Source: CAVVIH01 sp963748295 (GTDB lineage Bacteria; Acidobacteriota; Vicinamibacteria; Vicinamibacterales; 2-12-FULL-66-21). From it: a DNA stretch of 64,000 bases. Below, in pieces: positions 9,796 to 17,594 of the stretch. Made by a program: the position numbers and the translations under genes. Under the pieces are notes generated by a model, which ran no database searches, was not told the DNA's origin, and saw nothing but the letters and a program-made list of their open reading frames with translations. Location of the stretch: NCBI GenBank assembly GCA_963748295.1, contig CAVVIH010000006.1, positions 372,001-436,000 of the forward strand, given 5' to 3'. How positions within the stretch are numbered: the first letter of the stretch is position 1; every line of letters starts with the position of its first letter.

Positions 9796-10331
9796 CGAAC
9801 GACGATGACCGGCTCGCCCCAGACGGCGAGATCGTTTCGCAGGTCTCCTTCTTTTTTCGGCTGGCTGGAGAGGGTGTTGAGGATCACGTCCACCTCTTCC
9901 CCGCCGTAAGCCGACACGTCCACCCAGACGGGGATCCAGCGCCGATCGGCGGGGCTGCCGAACGGATCGACATGCTGCGAGAAGAGCGGATCGTAGGCGC
10001 GGCCGTCCGACACGCCGACGGTGAAGAGGACGCCGTCCCCCTCCTTCTCCCAGGCCTCGGGCTTGAGCCCGACCGCAACGTTGAGCCACCCGTCCTCAGG
10101 GACGCGAACCTTCCAGGTCAAACGCGATCCCAGCACCGGGGCGACGGAAATCGCGCGCTTCGTCTCGCCGTTCAGCGTCACGTCCGCGACGGTGAACAGG
10201 CCGGGCTCCGGCCGCTTCTGCAGGCTGTCGAACGCCGTAATCATGTCCGCGCGCTCGCCGCCTCGGCTGCATCCCGCGAACACCAGCGCAGCAAGCACGG
10301 CGGCGCCCGCCGCCCGATGACGCTTCATCAT
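9792..10331 (-). CDS. Predicted lipoprotein at the head of the sugar operon
   Basis: This 179-residue protein has a lipoprotein signal peptide (AVLAALVFAGC, lipid-modified Cys at about residue 21). The mature part is probably beta-rich and contains SRLTWKVRVPEDGWLNVAVG and IPVWVDVSAYGGEEVDV. Two consecutive ATG codons, 10329-10331 and 10326-10328, could start it. The stop overlaps the start of the degT gene. It resembles a ligand-binding jelly-roll fold in spacing only; I do not recognise a family. Its operon position suggests a role in surface polysaccharide handling, which is inference. Confidence 0.75.
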   Translation of the reverse strand: MMKRHRAAGAAVLAALVFAGCSRGGERADMITAFDSLQKRPEPGLFTVADVTLNGETKRAISVAPVLGSRLTWKVRVPEDGWLNVAVGLKPEAWEKEGDGVLFTVGVSDGRAYDPLFSQHVDPFGSPADRRWIPVWVDVSAYGGEEVDVILNTLSSQPKKEGDLRNDLAVWGEPVIVVR

Positions 10332-10348
10332 TTGCCTAACTTATCACG

Positions 10349-10825
10349 CTACCGGCGCCGCTCTTTGACCGCGGCCCGCGTCTCGCGTTCCGTCTCGCGT
10401 CGCTTGATCGTCTCGCGCTTGTCGTGGTCCTTCTTGCCGCGGGCGAGGCCGATCGACACCTTGACGTGCCCGTTGCGGAAGTACATGCGCGTCGGCACGA
10501 GCGTCATCCCGCGCTCGACGGTCTTGCCTATCAGCTTGCGAATCTCCTGGCGGTGCAGCAGCAGCTTCCGCCGCCGGGTGGGTTCGTGGTCGGAGTAGCC
10601 GCGATGGCTGTAGGGCGTGATGTGCACGTTGTAGATCCACACCTCGGCCCCCTCGACACGTGCAAAGCTGTCGCGCAGGTTGATGTTGCCCTCGCGGATC
10701 GACTTCACTTCGGTGCCGAGCAGCACGACGCCCGCCTCGAAGGTCTCGAGGATGTGGAAGTCGTGGAAGGCCTTCCGGTTCTCGGCGATGTTCTTCTGCG
10801 CCTGTTCGCGCTCTGTCCTGTTCAA
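10349..10825 (-). CDS. smpB: SsrA-binding protein SmpB (in frame with the PdxA gene; TTG start proposed)
   Basis: SmpB binds tmRNA and brings it to stalled ribosomes. The segment has the family landmarks NIAENRKAFHDFHILETFEA, GTEVKSIREG, RKLLLHRQEI, TLVPTRMYF and the basic tail starting GLARGKKDHDKRETIK. A TTG at 10823-10825 lies in frame at the edge of the upstream repeat and would give 158 residues, the usual SmpB size. No ATG or GTG is better placed. The coding frame is continuous with pdxA, so it may also be made as the C-terminal domain of a PdxA-SmpB polypeptide. No tmRNA gene was recognised nearby. Confidence 0.85.
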   Translation of the reverse strand: MNRTEREQAQKNIAENRKAFHDFHILETFEAGVVLLGTEVKSIREGNINLRDSFARVEGAEVWIYNVHITPYSHRGYSDHEPTRRRKLLLHRQEIRKLIGKTVERGMTLVPTRMYFRNGHVKVSIGLARGKKDHDKRETIKRRETERETRAAVKERRR

Positions 10826-11767
10826 ACTCTGACCCTTCGGCTCGCTACGCTCGCTCAGGGCCATCGACTCGCTCCGCTCGCTCAGGGCAGAGCAGGCCAG
10901 ACGGGCCGCGAGCTGCACCGCAGCAACGAGGCTCGACGGATCGGCAACGCCCTTCCCCGCGATATCGAACGCCGTCCCGTGGTCGACCGACGTCCGGAGG
11001 ATCGGGAGCCCCAGCGTCACGTTGACCGCCCTCCCGAACGCCACCAGCTTGATCGGAATGAGCCCTTGATCGTGATAGCACGCGATCACGGCGTCGAACT
11101 CGCCGCGCATGGCGCGTCCGAAGATGGTATCAGCAGGGAACGGCCCGTGGACGTCGATGCCGCGCGCGCGGCAGGCGCCGATCGCGGGCGACAGCACCTC
11201 GCGCTCTTCCGTCCCTATCAGGCCCTGCTCCCCGGCATGCGGGTTCAGCCCGCACATCGCCAGCCGCGGCGAGGCGACGCCAAACCGGGGCAGCTCGGAG
11301 GCGGCGAGGCTGATGGTTTCTTCGACCCTCTCACGCGTCAGCGCCGACGGGACGCGCGCCAGCGGCAGGTGGACGGTGGCCAGCACGACTTTCAGCTGGT
11401 CGGCGTAGAACATCATGCGGACCCGCGGCGCGCCGGTCAGCTCGGCGAGCAGCTCGGTGTGTCCGGGCCAGCGCAGCCCGGCGGCGGCAAACGCTTCCTT
11501 GTTGATGGGCGCCGTCGCGATCGCGTCGATGCGGCCCGCCTTCGCGTCTTCGACGGCGCGCACGATCGCGTCGTAGGCGGCGCGGCCGGCGGTCGCCGTC
11601 ACGCGTCCGCGCTCGAACGCCTTCAGCTCCGCCTCGCTGTGCGGCCCATACAGGACCGTCTCGCACAGCTCCTTGATCCGTGGATCCTCGTGAACCTTGC
11701 CGGCGATCTCGGGCCCGATGCCGGCGGGATCGCCGACGGTGATGCCGATCCTGGCGCGCCGGATCAT
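10349..11767 (-). CDS. pdxA: 4-hydroxythreonine-4-phosphate dehydrogenase (PdxA), reading in frame into SmpB
   Basis: The ATG at 11765-11767 overlaps the ricT stop (ATGA). Residues 1 to about 293 are PdxA, which makes a pyridoxal 5'-phosphate precursor. The nucleotide-binding start ITVGDPAGIGPEIA, the metal/substrate segments GHTELLAELTG, CGLNPHAGEQG and CYHDQGLIPIK, and the C-terminal TSVDHGTAFDIAGKG are all present. Where PdxA should stop there is no stop codon. The frame crosses a duplicated repeat encoding LSERSE twice and continues through a complete SmpB, for 472 residues in all. Either one fusion protein is made or SmpB is started separately at a TTG (see smpB). PdxA is slightly short at its C-terminus for the family. 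Confidence 0.88.
   Translation of the reverse strand: MIRRARIGITVGDPAGIGPEIAGKVHEDPRIKELCETVLYGPHSEAELKAFERGRVTATAGRAAYDAIVRAVEDAKAGRIDAIATAPINKEAFAAAGLRWPGHTELLAELTGAPRVRMMFYADQLKVVLATVHLPLARVPSALTRERVEETISLAASELPRFGVASPRLAMCGLNPHAGEQGLIGTEEREVLSPAIGACRARGIDVHGPFPADTIFGRAMRGEFDAVIACYHDQGLIPIKLVAFGRAVNVTLGLPILRTSVDHGTAFDIAGKGVADPSSLVAAVQLAARLACSALSERSESMALSERSEPKGQSLNRTEREQAQKNIAENRKAFHDFHILETFEAGVVLLGTEVKSIREGNINLRDSFARVEGAEVWIYNVHITPYSHRGYSDHEPTRRRKLLLHRQEIRKLIGKTVERGMTLVPTRMYFRNGHVKVSIGLARGKKDHDKRETIKRRETERETRAAVKERRR
10838..10888. repeat. Two copies of a CTCGCT(A/C)CGCTCGCTCAGGG repeat
   Basis: Two near-identical copies of about 24 bp, at 10838-10861 and 10865-10888, differ at a few bases. 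They lie exactly at the PdxA-SmpB junction and encode LSERSE twice on the minus strand. Repeats of this type look like dispersed intergenic elements, and here the element has become coding. No other copy was seen in this window. Confidence 0.75.
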
Positions 11768-12576
11768 TTGCGGCTGCCGCACCCGCCGGCGCCGCACGAC
11801 CCGCAGCCGGATTCGCCGCCCGGGCCGGTCGGATTGCTGCAGCTGCCGCAGCCGCCTTCGTCCGCGCATCCGCCGTGCTTCACGCCCTTGCCATTCGGCA
11901 GCTCGTAGCGAAGGCAGCACTTCAGGCGTCCGCACATGCCCGACAGCCGGGACGGATTCAGGCTGAGGTTCTGCTGCTTCGCCATCCGGATCGAAATCGG
12001 CTCGAACGACTGCAGCCACGTCGTGCAGCACAGCGGCCGGCCGCACGATCCGTAGCCGCCCAGCATGCGGGCCTCGTCGCGGACGCCGATCTGTCGCATC
12101 TCGATCCGCGTGCGGAAGTGGGCGGCCAGATCGCGCACCAGCTCGCGGAAGTCCACCCGCCCTTCCGCGGTGTAATAGAAGATGAGCCGGGAGCCGTCGA
12201 AGACCTGCTCGACGCGCGCGAGCTTCATCGCCAGTCCGCGCTCGCGGATCTTCAGCAGGCAGATGCGGTGGGCGTCCTGCTCGCGCTGCTGCTGTTTCAG
12301 GCGCGTGACGATATCGTCGCGGGTGGCGCGGCGGATGACGCGCGCCTCGCCGTCCTCGGCGGGGAGCTTGCGCGCCGCGATGGCCGGGATCGCCCTGGTC
12401 ACCGTGCCGACCGCCGGCCCTTCAGGTGTCTGGACCACCACCGTGTCGCCGGGGACAACCGGGGCCTGCTGCGGCGGCTGTTCGTCGAGCGCGAGGTCTG
12501 GAAGTAGAAAGGTGTAGGTGCGGCCAACCGGCGTGAACTTCACGCTCACGTGCGGGCGTTGCTGCCCTGCGCTCAT
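11764..12576 (-). CDS. ricT: PSP1-domain protein RicT (YaaT) with Cys-rich tail
   Basis: This is a PSP1 C-terminal family protein of 270 residues. In Bacillus the homologue RicT (YaaT) is part of the RicAFT complex, which carries iron-sulfur clusters and promotes RNase Y function. The conserved core includes LKIRERGLAMKLARVEQVFD, FYYTAEGRVDFRELVRDLA, GGYGSCGRPLCCTTWL and SGMCGRLKCCLRYE, which carry the conserved cysteines. An extra C-terminal tail of about 35 residues has six more cysteines in GGC and GSC steps. It sits directly after holB, as in many bacteria, which supports the call. Confidence 0.92.
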   Translation of the reverse strand: MSAGQQRPHVSVKFTPVGRTYTFLLPDLALDEQPPQQAPVVPGDTVVVQTPEGPAVGTVTRAIPAIAARKLPAEDGEARVIRRATRDDIVTRLKQQQREQDAHRICLLKIRERGLAMKLARVEQVFDGSRLIFYYTAEGRVDFRELVRDLAAHFRTRIEMRQIGVRDEARMLGGYGSCGRPLCCTTWLQSFEPISIRMAKQQNLSLNPSRLSGMCGRLKCCLRYELPNGKGVKHGGCADEGGCGSCSNPTGPGGESGCGSCGAGGCGSRK

Positions 12577-12618
12577 GGGGAGGCCTCTATGTGAACCCTT
12601 CGCGGGAAGGGGACGGAT

Positions 12619-13632
12619 TTACAACTGAAACGCGATCCAGTCGGCGACGATCTTCGGGCTGGCGTTGCGATCCAGCGCGGCCAGCGCGCGCTCCACCGCG
12701 GCGAATGCTCCCAGCGTGCGCTCGCCGTCGAACGACTTCAGCAGCCGGCTCAACTCCGCCTTCAGGTCGGCATTCGCCAGCGTCCGCTCGTCCGCGCTCG
12801 ATCGCAGCGCACCGAGATCGCGGAGCATCGACGCCAGCGCCCGAAGCCGCAGCCCGAGGCCGTCGCGATCGACGCTGCCGCGGCCGGCCGCCGCCAGCGC
12901 TTTCGCCGCATCGAGACGCCGGCGCGGATCCTTCGAGGCCGCCGCACCCTCGAGCAGTTGCACGGCCGCGTCGCGGGCGTCGGCAAAATCCTCCGATGCC
13001 CCCTCGAGCGCGGCGCCGACGCTGCCGTCGGCCGCGGACGCCGCGGCGTGCGCCGGTCCCGGCTCGTACCCGTGCGATGCGATCAGCACCGCGGCGACGT
13101 CACCCGGCGACAGGCGGCCGAACCGCAGGCGCTGACAGCGTGAGCGGACGGTCGGCAGCAGCATGTCCGGCCGCGACGTGACCAGCACGAACATCGATCC
13201 CGACGGTGGCTCCTCGAGCGTCTTCAGCAGTGCATTCTGCGCTTCCGCGACCATCGCGTCGGCGTCGTCCACGATGACGACACGCCGGCGTCCCTCGAAT
13301 GGCCGGTAGGCGGCGCGGTCGATCGCCTCGCGAGCCTGATCGACCTTGATCGTCCCCGTGTCGCCCGGCTCGATCAGCAGCACATCCGCGTGCACGCCAC
13401 GCGCGATGCGTTTACACGACGAACAGGCGCCGCAGGCATCCGCGCCATCGAGTCCGGCAAATGGCGCCGGCTGGAGGCAGTTGATCGCCTGAGCGAGAGC
13501 CACGGCGGCGGTCCGTTTCCCCACCCCGCCCGGCCCGTCGAATATCAGGCTTGGCGGCAGCGTTCCGCGCCGCGCCGCGGCGGCGATCAGTTCGAGCAGG
13601 TGCGCGTGGCCGGCAAGCTCGCGAAACCCCAC
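12619..13632 (-). CDS. holB: DNA polymerase III delta' subunit
   Basis: This clamp-loader AAA+ subunit has 337 residues. The P-loop is GPGGVGKRTAA (about residues 33-43). The zinc module follows with cysteines in INCLQ and DACGACSSCKR, then VVIVDDADAM (Walker B) and ALLKTLEEPPSGSMFVLVTS with the family sensor. The P-loop retains Lys, unlike many delta' proteins, so it may resemble the tau/gamma type; the short C-terminal collar is alanine-rich. It is followed 42 bp later by ricT and preceded 6 bp upstream by the penicillin-binding protein gene, which suggests one transcript. Confidence 0.9.
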   Translation of the reverse strand: MGFRELAGHAHLLELIAAAARRGTLPPSLIFDGPGGVGKRTAAVALAQAINCLQPAPFAGLDGADACGACSSCKRIARGVHADVLLIEPGDTGTIKVDQAREAIDRAAYRPFEGRRRVVIVDDADAMVAEAQNALLKTLEEPPSGSMFVLVTSRPDMLLPTVRSRCQRLRFGRLSPGDVAAVLIASHGYEPGPAHAAASAADGSVGAALEGASEDFADARDAAVQLLEGAAASKDPRRRLDAAKALAAAGRGSVDRDGLGLRLRALASMLRDLGALRSSADERTLANADLKAELSRLLKSFDGERTLGAFAAVERALAALDRNASPKIVADWIAFQL

Positions 13633-13638
13633 TATAAA

Positions 13639-16056
13639 TCACCTGCCGCCGCCCGGCGGACGGCCGGCCGGTTTCTTTTCGTTACGCTTTCGCTCTTCCT
13701 CTTCCTTCTTTTTCTTCTCTTCCTCTTCCTTTTTCTTGTCGTCGCCGCCGAACAATTTCGACCAGAACCCCTTCTTTTTCTTGGGTTCCTCGGGTTTCGC
13801 GGCCTGCCCTTTCTCCTCGGGCTTCGACTCCTCGCGGGTCACCGCAATCGAGCCGGACGTGCTGGCGGCTGGCGGCAAGGTGCCGACTTCGCCCACCGAC
13901 ACGGGCTTCCCGACGTCCTTGCCGAAGATTCCGGCGAGCTTCTCCGCGAAGCTGTGCCCCGGATGCAGCGGGCACATCGTCGTCGGCTGTGTGCCGCGGA
14001 CGAAGTACTCGGTATAAATCAAGGACCGGTTTTCTACGAACCCGTCGTTGGAGACGACCGGCACCGAGCTGCAGCCGTCGTTCGGCAGCTTGCCGGAAAG
14101 ACGGCAGACGCTCACGCCGGTGACGTTGGCCGGACGCTCGAACCAGTCCGGCTTCGAGCCGCGAGACGCCGTCTTCATGAACGACGCCCACATGGGGACG
14201 GCGAGCTCGCCGGCGTAGCCGTTGGCGATGATGCTCTTCGGCTGATCGAACCCGACCCACACGCCGGTGACGATGTGCGGGGTGAAGCCGACGAACCAGG
14301 CGTCGACGTAATCGTTGGTCGTTCCCGTCTTTCCGGCAGCCGGATACGAGAAGCCGGCCTGACGCGCGCGATACGCGGTGCCCGAGTTGATGACGTCGGT
14401 CAGCATGCTCGCCATCAGGAAGGCGGTCGACTCGCTGACGGCCCGATGCGACTCTCCCTCGTCGGCAAACAGCACGGTCCCTTCGCTGTCCTCGACCCGG
14501 CGGATGAGGACGGGCGTGCGGACCACGCCGGCGTTTGCGAAGGCGCCGTAGGCGGCGGTCAGCGCGCTCAGCGTCACCTCGCTGGTGCCGAGCGCCAGCG
14601 ACGGAACGCTTGGCGGCGTGCCGACGTTCAGCTTCTCCGCGAACCCGACCGCGTTCGGAATGCCGACCGTGTTGAGGAGCTGCACCGCGGCGCGGTTGCT
14701 CGACATCCGGAGCGCCGAGCGCAGCGTCATCTCGCCCGCCGTCGAATGCTCGTCCTCCGGCAGCCACTCACCCTGCAGCGTCAGCACCGGATCGTTGAGC
14801 TTCGTGATCATCGACGCCGGCGACTGCCCTGCCTCGATCGCCGCCGCGAACACGAACGGCTTGAAGGCCGAACCGGACTGGCGCTTCGCCTGCGTCGCGC
14901 GGTTGAACCGGCTCTCGCCGAAGTCCCGGCCGCCGACCATCGCGACTACCTGCCCCGTTTTCGGGTCCATGGCAAACAGCGCCGCCTGCAGGTAATCGGG
15001 CGCCTCGCCTTCCTTCGGCGGCCCATGCTTGCCGCGCGGCGGGTACTTGAAGCCGCGGCGTTTCTCGACGTCCTGCAGCCCTTCTTCGAGGAGTTTCTCC
15101 GCCGAGCGCTGCAGGTCCGCGTTCATCGTCGTGTAGACGCGAAGCCCGCCCTGGTAGACGCGCTGCCACCCGAAGCGCTCGACCAGGTCGCGGCGAACCT
15201 GCTCCTTGAAGTAGAGCCCGAACGTCTCCTTGATCTCGAGCGCGTTCGTCAGCTTGACGGCTGCCTTCTTTTCGCGATCCGCAGTCGGCTGATCAATCGC
15301 GCCCGACGACACCATCGTCTGCAGAACGATGTTGCGGCGCCCGATCGCGCGATCGAGGTTGACGGTCGGCGCGTAGCTGGAGGGCGACTGGATCAGCCCG
15401 GCGAGAAGCGCCGCCTCGGCGACGTTCAGTTCGCTCGCGCCTTTGCCGAAGTAGCCTCGCGATGCCGCCTCGACTCCGTACAACCCGTCGCCGAAGTAGA
15501 CCTTGTTGAGATACAGCTCGAGGATCTCCTGTTTCGTATACAGGCTCTCGATGTAAGTGGCGAGGACGACTTCCTTCAGCTTGCGCCGGTACGTCTTGTC
15601 GCGGCTCAAGAAACTCTGTCGAGCGAGCTGCTGGGTGATCGTGCTGCCGCCTTCGGCGCGCCGCCCCTCCTGCACGTTGCGGAGAACGGCGGCGCCGACG
15701 CGAATCGCATCGACCCCGGTGTGATCGAAGAACCGCTGATCCTCCACCGACAGCACGGCGGCGATGAGGTTCCGCGACATCCGTTCGAGCGGGACCTCGA
15801 TCCGCTGCTCCTTGAAGATCGTGAAGACCGGGCGATCCTCGGCGTCGAATATCGTCGTCGACTGCGCCATGTCGCCAAGGCCGCGCACGGCCTCGCGATC
15901 CGGCAACCCGGCTGTAATGTCATAGCTGAACCAGGCGACGACACCAAAGGTTACAAAGACGATGAGGGCAAGCGCGCAGACGAACGCGATGAGGGCGGTC
16001 GGCCGTCCCGAGAAGACGTTGGTGATGGAAGAAACCCGCCGCAGGATCGCTCGCAT
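13639..16056 (-). CDS. Class A penicillin-binding protein 1A family (transglycosylase/transpeptidase)
   Basis: This bifunctional cell-wall enzyme has 805 residues counted from the ATG at 16054-16056 (MRAILRRVSS); an ATG at 16164 would add 36 unlikely residues. One N-terminal membrane helix (LIAFVCALALIVFVTFGVV) is followed by the GT51 domain with EDQRFFDHTGVD and GGSTITQQLARQ. The transpeptidase domain has the SxxK serine in SGSAFKPF, SxN in SSNRAA and KTGTTND. The C-terminus is a long lysine/glutamate-rich tail (KKKKGFWSKLFGG, then KKKEEEE runs), a likely disordered cytosol-unlike extension on the periplasmic side. It is upstream of holB in the same direction. Confidence 0.95.
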   Translation of the reverse strand: MRAILRRVSSITNVFSGRPTALIAFVCALALIVFVTFGVVAWFSYDITAGLPDREAVRGLGDMAQSTTIFDAEDRPVFTIFKEQRIEVPLERMSRNLIAAVLSVEDQRFFDHTGVDAIRVGAAVLRNVQEGRRAEGGSTITQQLARQSFLSRDKTYRRKLKEVVLATYIESLYTKQEILELYLNKVYFGDGLYGVEAASRGYFGKGASELNVAEAALLAGLIQSPSSYAPTVNLDRAIGRRNIVLQTMVSSGAIDQPTADREKKAAVKLTNALEIKETFGLYFKEQVRRDLVERFGWQRVYQGGLRVYTTMNADLQRSAEKLLEEGLQDVEKRRGFKYPPRGKHGPPKEGEAPDYLQAALFAMDPKTGQVVAMVGGRDFGESRFNRATQAKRQSGSAFKPFVFAAAIEAGQSPASMITKLNDPVLTLQGEWLPEDEHSTAGEMTLRSALRMSSNRAAVQLLNTVGIPNAVGFAEKLNVGTPPSVPSLALGTSEVTLSALTAAYGAFANAGVVRTPVLIRRVEDSEGTVLFADEGESHRAVSESTAFLMASMLTDVINSGTAYRARQAGFSYPAAGKTGTTNDYVDAWFVGFTPHIVTGVWVGFDQPKSIIANGYAGELAVPMWASFMKTASRGSKPDWFERPANVTGVSVCRLSGKLPNDGCSSVPVVSNDGFVENRSLIYTEYFVRGTQPTTMCPLHPGHSFAEKLAGIFGKDVGKPVSVGEVGTLPPAASTSGSIAVTREESKPEEKGQAAKPEEPKKKKGFWSKLFGGDDKKKEEEEKKKKEEEERKRNEKKPAGRPPGGGR

Positions 16057-16209
16057 AATCAAGAGGATCGACGCAAGATGCGCGCCTGACGAGCTACGGG
16101 TGACGTGCGCGCGAAATGGACGCCGATGTCCTCTATTATCCGTTGCTTGCGGGTGAGGCAGCAAGCGCGCGAGCGACGCCCGCGCCGGGCTGTAGATCGG
16201 CAGGTACCA

Positions 16210-17319
16210 TTAATGGGCACCGCCGTCGCCAGCCATGACAATTGACGCGCGCTGGCCGGTGACCTTCGTGTATGCCGCCGCGACCTCATCGGCGGCGGCG
16301 CGCGCTCTCGCCGCCGATGCGAGTGCGACGATTGCGCCGCCGAATCCGCCGCCGGTCAGCCTCGCGCCGTAAATGTCCTGGACGCGCGTCGCGATTTCGA
16401 CGAGCGCGTCTATTTCCGGCACCGACACCTCGAAGTCGTCCCGCATCGACGTGTGCGACTGCACGAAGAGTCTGCCTGCCCGCGCGAGATCGCCCGTCCG
16501 GAGCGCGTCCACGGTCTCGAGCACGCGGCGGTTCTCGGTCACCACGTGACGGGCGCGCCTGGCGAGGACGTCCGGCAGTCCTGCACGCTCGATCATGTCC
16601 TCGTCCGCGTCGCGCAGCTCCCGGACACCGAGCGCGGCGGCGGCCTCTTCACATTCGCGGCGCCGCTGCTTGTATCCGCCGTCCGCGTGACGATGCTCGA
16701 TGCCGGAGTCGATGACGATGACCGCGGCGGCGTCAGGGATGGGGACGTGCTCGAACTCCAGGCTGCGGGTATCGAGGAAGAGTGCGGAGGACAGGGTCGC
16801 CAGACTACACGCCATCTGGTCCATGATCCCGACCGGCGCGCCGACGAACTCGTTTTCAGCGCGCCGTGCCGCGCGCGCGAGGTCGACATCGCTCAACGGC
16901 AGTCTGAAGACGCTCCTGAGCGCACGTCCCAGCGAGATCTCGAGCGCGGCGCTCGACGACAGTCCGCTGCCTACCGGCACGTCGGATTCGATTCGCGCGC
17001 AGAAGCCGCTGGCGAGGCCGATCGGCGCCAGGACGACGGTCATGCCCTTGACGTAGTCGCTCCAGTCGCCATCCCGGGATTCGCGGCCAAGCTGGTACTC
17101 GACGGGCGGCCGGCCCGGAAACGCAGCCGACCACACGCGTATCGATCGCCCGCTCGCCGGCGCCATCTCGACGCGAGTCGTCTGCGCGATTGCCGTGGGC
17201 AGGACGAAGCCCCCGTTGTAATCGGTGTGCTCGCCAATCAGGTTGACCCGGCCGGGCGCGGTCGCGCGGAACTCTGGCTCCAGCTGGAAAAGCGAGGCGA
17301 ACGAAGGCAGCGGCGTCAC
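16210..17319 (-). CDS. galK: Galactokinase
   Basis: This GHMP-family sugar kinase phosphorylates galactose to galactose 1-phosphate. The GTG at 17317-17319 gives 369 residues with the signature RVNLIGEHTDYNGGFVLP near the N-terminus, which requires this start and not the ATG 240 bp upstream. The ATP loop VPVGSGLSSSAALEIS and the third GHMP motif LTGGGFGGAIVAL are both present, as is the catalytic-base region NEFVGAPVGIMDQMA. It runs opposite to the subtilase gene, and the 275 bp between them must hold both promoters; I could not assign them with confidence. No other Leloir-pathway gene is in the window. Confidence 0.93.
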   Translation of the reverse strand: MTPLPSFASLFQLEPEFRATAPGRVNLIGEHTDYNGGFVLPTAIAQTTRVEMAPASGRSIRVWSAAFPGRPPVEYQLGRESRDGDWSDYVKGMTVVLAPIGLASGFCARIESDVPVGSGLSSSAALEISLGRALRSVFRLPLSDVDLARAARRAENEFVGAPVGIMDQMACSLATLSSALFLDTRSLEFEHVPIPDAAAVIVIDSGIEHRHADGGYKQRRRECEEAAAALGVRELRDADEDMIERAGLPDVLARRARHVVTENRRVLETVDALRTGDLARAGRLFVQSHTSMRDDFEVSVPEIDALVEIATRVQDIYGARLTGGGFGGAIVALASAARARAAADEVAAAYTKVTGQRASIVMAGDGGAH

Positions 17320-17594
17320 ACGGGACCTCAGATTGTGTCCTGCGCCGGAACAGCCGGTGGGCTGAAACGAAACATCGCCTCTAACTCCCTGATCTGCACA
17401 GCTTACGGCGAAAACCCGGATCGAGCGTGTTCCAAAGCCGAAACACGCCGCGACGTGAACGATTCTGTAACCGCACGCGGATTCGCGCAAACAGCACGAA
17501 CCGTTCTGCTTGCGGCTGATTCCGTCGCTCGCTGAGATTCGGACCGCTCCTTGCCTCAACCGCGCCGGGATACATCCATCTTCAGGAGCAGGTG

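Noticed and set aside
13390..16089. Very long open frame (about 900 codons) on the plus strand
   Set aside because: It lies antisense to holB and the PBP1a gene, has Arg/Asp-rich low-complexity protein and no motif; it is a high-GC shadow.
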